From Atkinsonella hypoxylon (lineage: Eukaryota > Ascomycota > Sordariomycetes > Hypocreales > Clavicipitaceae), in NCBI GenBank assembly GCA_000729835.1, contig JFHB01000257.1:1-39942 (forward strand): a stretch of 39,942 bases of DNA, read 5' to 3'. The notes beneath the pieces are model-generated. The model was not told where the DNA came from. It saw only the letters and a program-made list of their open reading frames with translations, and did not search any database. This document shows, piece after piece, positions 13,601 to 25,300 of the stretch (within the stretch, counting starts at the first letter, position 1; each line of letters starts with the position of its first letter). Position numbers and translations under genes: made by a program.

Positions 13601-14481
13601 ATATAACTTTAGAAGAATTAGTTTATTACTGCTATTTAGTTTAATAGCAATTCTATTATCTATAATAGAACTATTAAAGCAGTAATAACAGTAAAGGAAT
13701 AGCGTCTATATTTTCTAACGTAAATAAGTAAGCCTAGCTAAGCTCTTATACATTATAAGCTACTTCTTCTTGCATAAAAGAAGTCTTTAATTGTAATATT
13801 TAAGGTGCTACTATAGCCTATAACTAATTTATAAAGCCCTTTATTATTACTACTGCTAAACAATTTAGAGGTTCCTACTAGAATTTCTAGTATACTATAA
13901 AATCTTATATAAAAAGATTAAATAAAATCTTATAGTAAGAACTAACTTCTATAATAATTATAGAACTTAAAGTATTAGCTACTGTCTTTACGTTTTATAG
14001 AACTATTAGCGTAAAAGCAGAAATCTAGGTAAAAGGATAAAGAGATTATAAGAACAGTAAAATAAGCGCTTAAAGCTAAAGGATACTACACTATAAAGGA
14101 TTAAATAGAAGTATTAGCTTAAAGATATATTACTAAACAACCTATAATAGCCTATAATTCTATTACTAATATAAACCTTAGTGTTATACTGCTAGCTCTC
14201 TTTTATTCTAGCGCTTAGTAAGAGATAATTAAGGCTAATAAAAGATACTAATTAATTATATCTAGAGCAACTAAATAAAGTATAAATTACTAAGAAAGAG
14301 TTGCTTATTGTAAAAAAAAGCGCCTAGCTGTAAGGACGCTATTACTAGTAAGAGAGACGCTACTATATATACTAAAGACGCTAAAGCTATTATAAGAGAT
14401 AAGGGGATTAGAACTTTAGGATTAAGGGAATTAGCTAGAGAGTTAAGTTACTTATAAGTCTTACTTTATAAGCTTATTTAT
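10651..14481 (+). other. Extra coding-like region downstream of integrase in inner Gypsy-1
   Basis: About 3.8 kb between pol and the 3' purine tract, more than a Gypsy element normally holds there. From about 11000 to 12060 one + strand frame stays readable when TAA/TAG are counted as former Gln. It reads the same way in the outer copy (about 17880-18950), the copies differing by conservative changes such as Val/Ile, Ala/Thr and Ala/Val from C/T and G/A. From about 12200 to 14420 two overlapping frames are about equally open, so I cannot choose; one of them looks Gln/Lys/Leu-rich and coiled-coil-like near the end. I recognise no domain. It could be one or more accessory proteins, the remnant of a captured gene, or a long 3' UTR with chance open frames. 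Confidence 0.5.
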
Positions 14482-14495
14482 AACTAGAGAGGTAT
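14482..14495 (+). other. Polypurine tract of inner Gypsy-1
   Basis: The run AACTAGAGAGGTAT lies directly before the 3' LTR. The outer copy has AACTAGGGAGGTAT in the same place (21851-21864). Position and purine content fit the plus-strand priming site of an LTR element. Confidence 0.65.
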
Positions 14496-14977
14496 TATAT
14501 TGCAGTAGGGTTACTCTCTTATACTCTTATATTAGCTTTATAAGGGATGCTATATATAGATTTTTCTCTATAAGAGTGCGCATTGCCTAGGCATCTAGAT
14601 AGTTTAATAAAAAGCGTATAAGCAGCTTCTGCTAGCTCTTTTTAGCCTTAGCTCTTTTTAATTAATTAATATATTTTAGCCTGCTTTAATTTACAACACT
14701 TAATGCTTAAGAGACATTACTTTACTGCTAGTAACACTTTCCTTAACTCTTTAGTATATTTAGCTCCTTTTGCGTATATATATCTTCTAAGCTGCAATTA
14801 ATATTTTATTTCTACCTTTTTTAACTATTTAATCTTCTTACCTGCTATTGCTTAATAGTATGCACTAATAAATATCTTGCTCTTTGCCGATCCTCTTCGA
14901 TCTTAACGTGCGCTATATCGTCACCCGCTTTAGTGTAGGCTGTATAGTCATTTAGGGGTTTGGTTTTAAGACGACAA
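14496..14977 (+). repeat. 3' LTR of inner Gypsy-1
   Basis: 482 bases, beginning TATATTGCAG where the unmutated LTR reads TGTGTCGCAG (three transitions, all RIP-type) and ending GACGACAA. The target duplication ACTAC follows at 14978. Its last 150 bases keep more C and G than the 5' LTR. Confidence 0.9.
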
Positions 14978-14982
14978 ACTAC
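14978..14982 (+). repeat. Right target-site duplication of inner Gypsy-1 (ACTAC)
   Basis: Matches 3241-3245. The outer element's RT reading frame resumes here. Confidence 0.9.
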
Positions 14983-17780
14983 TACTTACAATAGGGAGGA
15001 AGTATTGCTTAATGTATAAAGATACATTATAGAACATTTAATTAACATCAATAAAGTCCTTATTAATATTAAGCTAGCTAGTTATACTGCATCTACTGTA
15101 AAATTAAAGCTGTACTAGAAGACTACAGAGATTGTTAGATTTATATACAGCACTAATAGAAGGAAACCTTTAGAAGCAAAAGTAATAAAGATTCTAGAGT
15201 AAATAGAGTGCAAGAATGTTTTTAAGGTTAGATCCTTTTTTAAGCTTATAGGCTATTATTGTATCTAGGTATAGTATTACTCTATAAAAGCTAAACCTCT
15301 TATAATCTTACTTAAGAAGAGTGCTAAGTAAACTTAAGGACTAGACTAAAAGAACGCTATAGAGGTCCTTAAGTATATAATAATAACTACACTAGTTCTT
15401 ATAATAATTAATCTTAGCCTAAGCGCTAAAGAAATTATATTAATAGTTAATATAAGCTTAAAAGAATAGAGAGCAGTTTTAATATAAATTATTAATAGGT
15501 AATAACACTCTATATAATATAAAAGTAAATATTAGAGTAATTTAGAAATTAAGTATAATAGAATAAAGTAGGAATATAGAGCTATTATTTATATATTAAG
15601 AAGGCTATAAATTTATCTCTATAGAGTTCCCTTTACTCTAGAGACTAATTCTTAGGTGCTTATATATTAGCTTAATAGCGCTATTAATAACGTTCTAAGC
15701 GCGCTTATTATATAATAGATTAGTTATATTATACTATTTAATTTTACAGCTAGGTATATTCTAGGAGAAAAGAACAAAATAGCTAATACTTTATTATATA
15801 AAGAAGGTAGGCTTTCTAATGCATTAAATTAAGTAGCTAAAGGGAACATTAAAGATTTTATTAACCTATAGCTTAACGTTAATAAAATCTAGCTGCACAA
15901 TAGAGTATACTACACTTTTAGAACTTAATAAATTATAGATTTCCTTTTAATGTTATAAAGACTATTTAATTTAAATAAAAGTAAGTATAAGCAACTTTAT
16001 ATAAGTGCTAAGCAATACTTCTTAGATAAAGGCCTATTGTAAAAGAGGCTAACTAGTACAATAAAGAGTTCTACTTTAGTTATTAAAGACCTAATGCAAT
16101 AGAAGAAGATTGTTAAGGCTTTCTATAAGTAAATAGATTATAAAGGTGTAAAAGTTATATTTTAAGCAGCTAGAATTAAATACTTTTAGAAAGAGCTCTA
16201 GAATATAGTTTAAGCAATAATTTTCTATTATAAGGTGTACTAAAAGTTTACTCCTTAAAGGCCTAAAGAATTATTAATATTAGTAGCTTTAGGCAACTTA
16301 ATAAGTAAGATATATATTAACACCTAATATATACTACTTAATTATAGTTTTAAGTACCTTCTAGAAGCAAGATATAACCTTACTAGATAGGTAGAAGCAC
16401 ACTCTATATAGTATACTAATATTATAGCTATTTAGAAGTTCCTAATAAAACTAATTACGTAATTTAGAGTCTTCTAATTTCTAGTTTTTAATAGAGAGCT
16501 AGAAATATATAGAAATCTTAAAAAAGTAGTTAAAGCTATTAAGATTAAAGGGATTAAGACATTAGTATACAATTTAAAAGCTAATTTACCTATTAAAGCT
16601 AGTTATTAAACGCTTATATTTACCCTTTTAAAGATAGAAGGTTTTAATAGAAAGTAGTTTAAATTGCTAAATAAGGCACTATTAGTAGACTATATAGCTA
16701 TATAAGCGTTATATAGTAAATCTACTTTCTACTTAATTTATAGTTAGAAGCTTATTCTTTCTTTAGAAGTTAAATTTCCTACTTAAAGATTAATTAATTA
16801 GTTAGAAGTTATAATAATATAGAATCTCTTTAAAGTAAGAGTTAAAATGCTAGAATAAAAGGAAGTAGATATCTAGAAGGCTTAAGTAAAAGTCTTTACA
16901 TTTAGGCAATACTTAGCTAATTAAATAAATTAGAACTAAGCAGTATTATTATAAAAGAAGAAAGATTAATTAGTCCTAGAAGATTTAGTCTTTATATATA
17001 ATATATAAAGGGTTATAGATATATTAATAAAGAAGAAGTTAGTAATATAATAGAATAGTTCTTTTAAAGTATATAGTTAAGCAAAAGTTACTAGTGCTTA
17101 CTGTTTAAAGACCTTAAATAGTATAGTGCTTAATAAAACTATTTCTAGGGATTATATTAAGAAGTTTAGGCTTAATCTAAAGGGATAGTAGACTTTTACT
17201 GCTAATAAATAGCTCTATACCTTATAATATACTGCCTAGTATAGTAAAGACATTAGTAACTTTAAGTAAGATACTAATAAATTACAACCTACTAATACTT
17301 AGTATAATATATTAGATTAAATAGTTTCTAAGGACTATATATTATAGCTATACTAAAAAGAGGATTTTAAGGATAAAGACGCTAAAGTAGACCTTCTACT
17401 ATAACGTTATCTAAAGTATATAATAGAAGTTTATCTACTAATAATACTTAAAGAAGAGCGCAGAAGCTATAAGGAGATTAATAATATTATTTAATCTTAG
17501 TAATTTACCTATAACTTTACTAAGATATATAACTTATTATAGCTTTTACAAAAGCTAATGCTATAGTCTCTATATCTTTAGCTTTAGAGAGAAAGAAGGT
17601 TAAGTTTGTTTATTTATATATTTAAGACTAACTAAGATTTAATAATAGTATATTAAGATTATTTAAAGATTTAAAGCTAATTAGAATTAAGACTATAAAC
17701 CTAGATTAAATAGAATATATTAAAAGTTTTTAAAGACTACTAAAAATAAGTATAGTTCTATTCTATTTTAACTAAAGAGG
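14978..17780 (+). pseudogene. Outer Gypsy-1 pol, second part: RT C-terminal half, RNase H, integrase
   Basis: Continuation of the frame broken at 3245, aligned with 8104-10900 of the inner copy. RT thumb/connection sequence spans about 14980-15330, RNase H about 15400-15830, and integrase about 16050-17000 with its core and C-terminal part. It is consistently less mutated than the inner copy: where this strand keeps CA or TG, the inner copy often reads TA. Stops are again TAA/TAG. The sequence after 17000 still reads like protein up to about 17760, but I cannot assign it. Confidence 0.8.
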
Positions 17781-20173
17781 CTACTTAGCCTTTACCCTTT
17801 TTCTGTTTTTTTTTTTAATCTTTTAACTTAAGCAATTTACACCTAATCTTCTAGCGAAATTCTAGTAATCCTAATGTTTAGGGGAAAGGGTAAGGAATAT
17901 TAACTGCTATAAAGGGAGAAAGATCCTTATAAAGAACCTCTTAGAGCCTTAGAAGGATAAATAGTTAATCTACTTAGTCTTTACCCTAGAACGTTATAAA
18001 AGGAGTATTATAGTAAATCTAACTATAGTTACTGTAACCTTTTGCGAATTACTACTTACAGCTTACAGCAGTAGAGCTACTCTAGACGCAATTGCTATAT
18101 AAGCTGCTATAGACATCCTTAAGAGAGGTACAGCTATAAAATAGGAAGTAGATATATTCTCTAAATAAGGTAACTGTTTAAAGATATATATTAGTGCAAT
18201 AGGAGCAAAATGCACTGTTTTCTTTGCTAAAGAATAAGATTAAAAGGGCTTTATAGTACTTTTAATAATTAGTAAGTATATAATAGAAATATCTATAAGA
18301 ATAAGCTATCTTAGTTAGAATAAAGATAAAGTTCTTAATATTTAATTCTAGTGCAACCTTACATAAAAAAGAGCTTTCTCTTATAGTACTATTAATAAAC
18401 TAAGCCTTAAGATTCTAATTGCAAAAGAATTTAATAGCTCTTAGAGGTATATTAGGCATAGAACTCTATTAAAAAGTAACTTTAGTGTATATTAAGTATT
18501 TACTAGCACTAATGTTATTACCTCTATAGACTTAAAGCTTAAAGGTAAATTTATACTAAAGAGATAAGGTTTATTAGTATAATAAGAGAATAGAAGTGTA
18601 ATTAAAAGCTTTTTTATAAAAGACTTACTATATTAATAAGTATTATTAAAGGAAAGATATTTATTTAATTATTTTAAGAGAGAGTAACTTAATAAAAGAG
18701 AGCAGTAAAAGGGATTCTTTTACTAATAATATTCTATATATTTATAAGATTCTTATAGTTTTAAGGAAGCTTTTTAGCTATAATTAAATAATTAAAGGTG
18801 CTAATAAAGACAATAAGAAAGAGGCTATATAGAAAGGTAGTTATAAGAAGAAAGAAAGAAGATAAATATAATTAGTTAAAGAGAATATTATAAATTACTT
18901 AATAAGTTTATAGCTATTAGAGTCTTAGTATATATTTACTGTTAGCCTCTACTAAATTATAACAATTATAAATAGCTATTAACTAAGGATTTATTAAGAA
19001 AATACTAGCTATAATATAGCTTATATTTCTACTCTCTCTCTCTCTTTATTCCTTTATTCTTATAATATTTTTATTATAAGTACTTACTTAAGCTCTTTTT
19101 TACCTTTAATTTTTTAAAAGCTATTTAATCTCTACTACTAAAATAGAAAATAAATACTAAGAACCTATTTCTAAGACTAGCTTTAGAGTTATATATAAGA
19201 GATAAATATATTACTTTAAGACGTTAAGGAACTTACTAATATACTATATTATAGTATAAGTCTATAAGCTAGTTAGCAATTTCTTTTATATAGAAGAGTA
19301 AGATTAAGTAGATTTACCTCTTAAGAAGCTCTATAAGCGCTAGCTGCCTCTCTTTTAGTAACGTTTTAAGTAGCCTCTTTTTAGCTTACTACTTTATTAG
19401 AATTATAATTTAGATAACTTTAGGCTTATAGAGTTAATGTAGCCTAGCTAGAGTTTAGTAATCTAGTTTAATTATCTTAATAATATTTATAGCTTTCTAA
19501 TAAAGTCCTTTAAGCAAGAGACTTATTGTAAATAGTTAGATTAATTCTAGCTTACTGCTATAGTAAGGATTATTACTTATAGGATTAAGCGTGCAGCAGT
19601 TATCTTTAAGGAGTTTTTTATAATTAATATAGAAGAGATAGACTAAAGTAAGATTATAAGACTTATAGGTTAAAAGGTATATAGAATTAAAGATAGGTTT
19701 TAACTTATTTCCTGCTGTTATAATATAAGCTATAACTCTTCTGCCTTATATAACAAAATAAGTAGATAAAGACTTATTACTAGCTTTCTCTTCTTTAATA
19801 ACTACTAGACTTATTTTATCTTTAATCGCTTAAAGGGATACTATTATTACTTTAATATAGAACCTAAAGGCAGAATTAAAAGGTTTAAAGCTACAGTCTA
19901 TAGTTAGGTATAAACTTTACAGCTCCTTTAGTATCTATACCTATTCTAGGCAATTTTAGTACTATATTATAAGCAGAAGAGCAACTAGGAATACAGATAT
20001 ACCTGTTTATCCTTCTTAATATAGACGCTTTATTATCTAGTTAAGCATCTTCTAATTAATCTTATTAGCAACAGCTTATACAATATACCTTACACTTAAT
20101 ACAGCAACTATAGGATTACCTAAACATTAGGGAATAAATTTAAACTGCACCTTTGCGACTAAGTTATAACTAA
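17781..20173 (+). other. Extra coding-like region of outer Gypsy-1, first part
   Basis: Counterpart of 10900-13290 in the inner copy. A frame from about 17880 to 18950 is readable with only TAA/TAG interruptions and agrees with the inner copy residue for residue apart from RIP-type substitutions. It includes basic and Gln-rich stretches but no motif I know. From about 19150 the choice of frame is unclear. It is interrupted at 20174 by a solo LTR and resumes at 20663. Confidence 0.5.
20169..20173 (+). repeat. Left target-site duplication of solo LTR (ACTAA)
   Basis: ACTAA occurs here and again at 20658-20662. The matching uninterrupted sequence in the inner copy (near 13290) has it once. Confidence 0.88.
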
Positions 20174-20657
20174 TGTGTCGCGGCGGGGTTACCCCCTTGT
20201 GCTCTTATATTAGCTTTGCAAGGGATGCCACATACAGATTTTTCTCTATAAGAGTGCGCATCGCCTAAACATCTAAACAGTTTAAGCAAGCAAGCGCGTA
20301 AGCAGCTTCTGCTGATTCTTTTTGGGCTTTTGCTCTTTTAATTAATTAATATCTTTTAGCCTGCTTTAATTTACAACACTTAACGCTTAAGAGACATTAC
20401 TTTACTGCTAGTAACACTTTCTCTAACTCTTTAGTACATTTAGCTCCTTTTGCGCGTATATATCTTTTAATCTACAATTAATATTTTATTTCTGCCTTTT
20501 CTAACTATTTAATCTTCTTACCTACTATTATTTAATAGTATATACCGTTAAATATCTCGCTCTTTACCGATCCTCTTCGATCTTAACGTGCGCTATATTG
20601 TTACCTGCTTTAGTGTAGGCTGCATGGTTATTTAGGGGTTTGGTTTTGAGTCGACAA
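20174..20657 (+). repeat. Solo LTR of the Gypsy-1 family
   Basis: 484 bases from TGTGTCGCGG to GTCGACAA with matching ACTAA on both sides and no internal sequence, so a full insertion later lost its body by recombination between its two LTRs. It is the best preserved LTR of the family here: the CGCGGCGGGG start is intact, whereas the two 3' LTRs read TTGCAGTAG-type sequence. It probably inserted after the worst of the RIP on its surroundings, or was spared. Confidence 0.9.
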
Positions 20658-20662
20658 ACTAA
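20658..20662 (+). repeat. Right target-site duplication of solo LTR (ACTAA)
   Basis: Matches 20169-20173. The outer Gypsy-1 sequence resumes after it. Confidence 0.88.
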
Positions 20663-21850
20663 CAACTCTATTAATTAGTCTTATAACTACTGTAAAGGTA
20701 CTAATAGGGTTATAATAGTCCTGCGCGCAATAGCAGTAAATAAGCTTAGTTTTATAAATAGGTATATAGTTATTAAAAAAGCTAAGACTATAGGCTTTAA
20801 CCTTAGCTACCTCTAGGAAGATACTATAAAGCGTTTTATCTTAAGATATTACTTGCAAACAACTAGTAGTAGAATTCCTGTTCTAAAGGAGCTTAATGCC
20901 TAGAAATTTACCTTAAGTAATTATAATTAAGTAATTAAATAGTTAATAGAGGTTAATAGATAAATGCTTATATAACTTTAGGAGAATTAGTTTGTTACTA
21001 CTATTTAGTTTAATAGCAATTCTATTATCTATAATAGAACTATTAAAGCAGCAATAACAGTAAGGGAACAGCGTTTACATCCTCTAATATAGATAAGTAA
21101 GCCTAGCTAAACTCTTATACATTATAAGTTACTCCCTTTTGCATAAAAGAAGTCTTTAATTATAATATTTAAGGTGCTGCTATAGCTTACAACTAATTTA
21201 TAAAGCTCTTTATTGTTACTACTACTAAATAATTTAGAGGTTTCTACTAGAATTTCTAGTATACTGTAAGATCTTACGTAAAAAGATTAAATAGAATCTT
21301 GCAATAAGGACTAGCTTCTGCAATAATTATAGAACTTAAAGCATTAGCTACTGTCTTTACGTTTTATAGAACTATTAGCGTAAGAGCAGAAATCTAGGTA
21401 AAGAGATAAAGAGATTATAAGAGCAGCAAAATAAGCGCTTAGAGCTAGAGAATACTACACTATAAAGGGTTAAATAGAAGCATTAGCTTAAAGATATATT
21501 ACTAAACAACCTATAATAGCTTATAATCCTATTACTAATATAAACCTTAGTGTTATACTACTAGCTCTCTTCTATTCTAGCGCTTAGCAAGAGATAATTA
21601 AGGTAAATAAAAGACACTATTTAATTATATCTAAGGCAACTAAATAAAGTGTAAATTACTAAGAAAGAGTTGCTTATTATAAAGGAAAGCGCCTAGCTGT
21701 AAGGACGCTATTACTAGTAAGAGAGACGCTACTATATACGCTAAAGACGCTAAAGCTATTATAAGAGATAAGGGAATTAGAACTTTAGGATTAAGGGAAT
21801 TAGCTAGAGGGTTAAGTTACTTATAAGTCTTGCTTTATAAGCTTATTTAT
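20663..21850 (+). other. Extra coding-like region of outer Gypsy-1, second part
   Basis: Counterpart of about 13300-14480 in the inner copy. Two frames stay open if RIP-type stops are ignored. One of them is rich in Lys, Glu, Gln and Leu around 21400-21750 and looks like a coiled coil; the other ends in an Arg/Leu-rich stretch. I cannot decide between them and recognise no family. Confidence 0.45.
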
Positions 21851-21864
21851 AACTAGGGAGGTAT
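21851..21864 (+). other. Polypurine tract of outer Gypsy-1
   Basis: AACTAGGGAGGTAT directly before the 3' LTR. It is less mutated than the equivalent at 14482-14495. Confidence 0.65.
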
Positions 21865-22356
21865 TATATTGCAGTAGAGTTACCCCCTTACGCTCTTATA
21901 TTAGCTTTATAAGGGATGCTATATACAGATTTTTCTCTATAAGAGTGCGTATTGCCTAAACATCTAGATAGTTTAAGGAAGGAAGTAAGCAAGCGTATAA
22001 GCAGCTTCTACTAGCTCTTTTTAGCCTTAGCTCTTTTTAATTAATTAATATCTTTTAGCCTGCTTTAATTTATAACACTTAACACTTAAGAGACATTACT
22101 TTGCTGCTAGTAACACTTTCTCTAACTCTTTAGTATATTTAGCTCCTTTTGCGTATATATATCTTCTAAGCTGCAATTAATATTTTATTTCTACCTTTTC
22201 TAACTATTTAATCTTCTTGCCTGCTATTGTTTAATAGTATATATAGGCAAATATCTCGCTCTCTGCCGATCCTCTTCGATTTTAACGTGCGCTACATCGT
22301 TACTCGCTTTGGTATAGGCTGCATGGTCATTTAGGGGTTTGGTTCTGAGACGACAA
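21865..22356 (+). repeat. 3' LTR of outer Gypsy-1
   Basis: 492 bases, starting TATATTGCAG (mutated TGTGTCGCAG) and ending GACGACAA. It contains a short AAGGAAGGAAG-type insertion near 21975 relative to the inner LTRs. Copia RT sequence on the other strand begins at the next base. Confidence 0.9.
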
Positions 22357-25300
22357 AGTAGCAATATACATAGATATAGCTGGGTTATAAAAGACTGCTG
22401 GGTTTAATATAAGAGGTTTAAATCTATGCTTTTGAAGTAATTCTGTTAGAATTTGCTGCTATTCTCTAGGACTTTGCTTTAGACTATAGAGGGATTTTTC
22501 TAGCTTAATTACTTACTCTTTAGAGGGCTTGTAATTACAGCTTTTTAGTAGCTTAGCTACTGATAGCGTTACTTCTGCAAATTCAACGAATCTATCTAGG
22601 ATTTCTATATAAATAGCTTCCTTTAGTTTACTATTTAAAAACGCTCCTATAAAGTCGATTTGCTTAACTTCCTAGTTATTAAAAGCTGCAAGAGCTAATA
22701 ATATACGCTAGCTAGAAGGAATACTAGTTGCAGTAAAGGTCTCTAGATAGTCTTAACCTTCTATTTGCATAAATCCCTTAGCAACAAGGCGGGCCTTATA
22801 TTTAATAGGATTATTTTCTTTATCCTTTTTAAGCCTGTAAATAAGCCTATTCTTTAGAACTCTTTAGCCCTTAGGTACTTAGTCTTTCCCTATAAATTTA
22901 AAGGTTCTAGCAGCTAATAGCTGCTTAAATTCGCTATAGGTAGCTTCTATTTAATGCTGCTTAGCAGAGCTTTTTAGGGCTTGCTTCTATGTGTTAGGAA
23001 GTTCATCCTTATTACTATTAGAAGTAATAGCTGCTTTAGTCCTTGCCTTAAAGCATAGATCCTTGATTAAGGAAAATATATCTCCATCTAAATCTATAGC
23101 ATCAGCATTAGCTTCAGCTTCTATAGTAGCTTCTATAGGTTTTTCTATAGGTATAGAGACTTTAGGGGCCTCTACAGCTTCTATAGGGTTGCTGGGTAGA
23201 AGAGCTTAATTTTCTATAGGTTCTAGTGGATAATTCAGCACATCTAGATGACTAGAATAAGGATACTTAGGAGTATAATTATCCACTAATTGCTGCTGGT
23301 TATCGATTTCTCCCTCTAAAGGATTATCCACAATAGAACCAATAGGGACCTTAGGGATGCCCTGTGAAATAGGACCTATTCCTTCTATAATTTTAACGAA
23401 GCTAGTCTTTATAATAGCTTATTTAGAGGGGATGTATATTAGATATACATTAAAACCTAGTGTAGCTAAAAGTCTACTAGGAATAGTTCTTTTAGCTAGC
23501 TTCTGCAACCTAGATCTTTGTTCTAAAGGAATTAGAACTTCGCAATAGGAGCCTATAGCCCTTATTTTAGTAAAATCAGGCTTATAGGTCTTAGAAGGCT
23601 CTAAATTAGCTAGATATAGCTGTTTAGGACTTAGTAGTTTAGTACTATTTGCAGTAGTATTAACTAAATCCACTATAGCAGAAAGGATGTAAGACTATAG
23701 ATACAGAGGTAATTGTAACTACTGTAGGGTAGCACGCAAACGGTCTAGAAGTACCCTTATAGCTCTCTCTATTAGCCTATTCTGTTTATAAATATAGGGG
23801 CAAGAGGTGCTAAAGCAAATACCCTTAGAAGATAGCTAAGCTTGCAACCTAGTATTGATTTCTGTACTACTATTAAAGTGAAGGTGTTTAGGGTAGCAGT
23901 TATACTGGTTTTTTAATTCCTTAAAGAAGCTTCTAATACAGCTATAAAGAGTAGAACCCTCTTTATTAGCTAGATTAAAAGACCACTTATACTGTGATTT
24001 TCTATTAATTAGAAAAAGAACTAAAGGCCTTTTGTTATACAGTATAGGCTCTATTTTAACAGTATCTCCCTCTATAATATCTAAACATCTAGGGGGATCA
24101 GGAATAGTACGCTTACTAGGTCTTCTAACAGCTTTAGCTTAATTATAAGCTAGGCAGTTAAAATCCTTTTCCTTAATTTTTGTAAAATTAGGAATACCTT
24201 TAGTAATAGAAGTAGTCTTCTTTAGTAAAGGGAGTCCTATATGCCTTAATCTAACGTGCTAAGTAGCAGCTAATTCTAGGAGCTTCTTATAGGAAGAAGA
24301 AGCAGTAGTAGGAGAATTACTACTAGAATTATCATTAGAGCTAGCTTCCTGTTGCTCCCTATCTTGCTAGATCTCTTAAGAACTACAGGCCTTGTTTAAG
24401 GGATCTAGACAGCTACTTTCTCCAATATCTAGCAACTTAGGATTTAGACCTTCTAAATCCCCGTTATTAGAAGGAATCTAACTAGGAGCCCGTTTAGGAA
24501 CTAGGGCTAATAGCTCTATAGCATCGTTATTAGTATTATCTGCTTCTTCTTCTTTAAAGTTAAATAATTCCTTAATTCAGCTATATTCCTCTAGATTAAA
24601 ACTAGGCTGTTGAGGGATTTAAACCTCTATAGGATAACTAGCATTATAACCGCTATTATAACTATTGCTAGCTAGAAATCCTATATAAGAGAGATTAGCG
24701 TGGTTTTTACACACTCTAGGGGTCTCTTGCCCCTTAAGCTATAAGAAGAAACTATGCTTTTTGGGATTTAGAAGCTTACAGCAGCTTCTATCAGCTAGAA
24801 ATAGCTAATTTCTAAGGAGAGTGCCCCCTATTAAATAGTGCTTTAGACCACTAATTAGGTTAGTATCTAAACCTAGGCAATATAGAGCATCCTTTAGAGC
24901 TAAAGGCCTGTATTTAGCTGGATTTGTACTAACTAGTACCTAGAATACAGCAGTTCCCTGTCCTTTAGGATAAATAGGACCTCCTCTAGTAGCAATAGGC
25001 GCGGTTTTACCCTTTTTTATAGGCTTAAAAGTCCTAAAAAATGCCTTATTGTTAACTATATAACAGGTAGAACCTATATTGTATAGTAGGGAGTTTTTAA
25101 TTATTCCATTAGAGTAATTAAAAGAAGGGGTATTATTACTAGTAGTACTAGTATCACTAGTAGTGGATTCTGTATCTAAATCGTAAGAATTATTACTACT
25201 AGAACTGCTAGATTCACTATTGGAATCTATAGTATCCTAGTTGCTAGTAGATAGGTTATAACAACCTATAGTAAAAGCAGCTTCTCTATCCTTATTCCTA

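Larger units (their letters stand above)
3246..14977 (+). mobile_element. Inner full-length Gypsy-1 retrotransposon nested in its own family
   Basis: A complete element of 11,732 bases: 5' LTR (3246-3723), internal region (3724-14495) and 3' LTR (14496-14977), flanked by ACTAC on both sides. The internal region aligns with the pieces of the outer element on both sides, so this copy jumped into a relative. It is unusually long for a fungal Gypsy element, because about 3.5 kb of extra sequence lies between integrase and the 3' LTR. RIP has hit it at least as hard as the host copy: both RT catalytic Asp codons read Asn (8077-8082), and the zinc-knuckle Cys codons read Tyr. Confidence 0.93.
1..22356 (+). 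mobile_element. Outer Gypsy-1 LTR retrotransposon, 5' end outside window, RIP-degraded
   Basis: A Ty3/Gypsy element read on the + strand, now in three pieces: 1-3245, 14978-20173 and 20663-22356. Each piece aligns co-linearly with the inner copy (base 1 corresponds to 4862, base 14983 to about 8104), so the interruptions are clean insertions. Domain order is gag, zinc knuckle, protease region, RT, RNase H, integrase, then about 3.5 kb of further coding-like sequence, a purine tract and the 3' LTR. It lies inside a Copia element: Copia RT sequence begins immediately after the LTR end, at AGTAG (22357-22361), the candidate right-hand target duplication. It cannot be active: dozens of in-frame TAA/TAG and altered catalytic residues. 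Confidence 0.9.

Noticed and set aside
3246..22356. Four similar blocks of about 480 bases read as a CRISPR-like or satellite array
   Set aside because: They are LTRs: element bodies and target duplications account for all of them.
1..22356. Mitochondrial origin, because of the high AT content
   Set aside because: The AT richness comes from CpA-to-TpA change in nuclear retrotransposons; no mitochondrial genes, and GC-normal islands lie in the same window.
22991..23209. Open frame of 72 codons on the + strand
   Set aside because: It lies opposite the Copia-1 gag-pol frame, whose conserved RT and linker sequence is on the - strand.
23419..23673. Open frame of 84 codons on the - strand as a separate gene
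   Set aside because: It is an unbroken piece of the Copia-1 integrase C-terminal region between RIP stops, not a gene.
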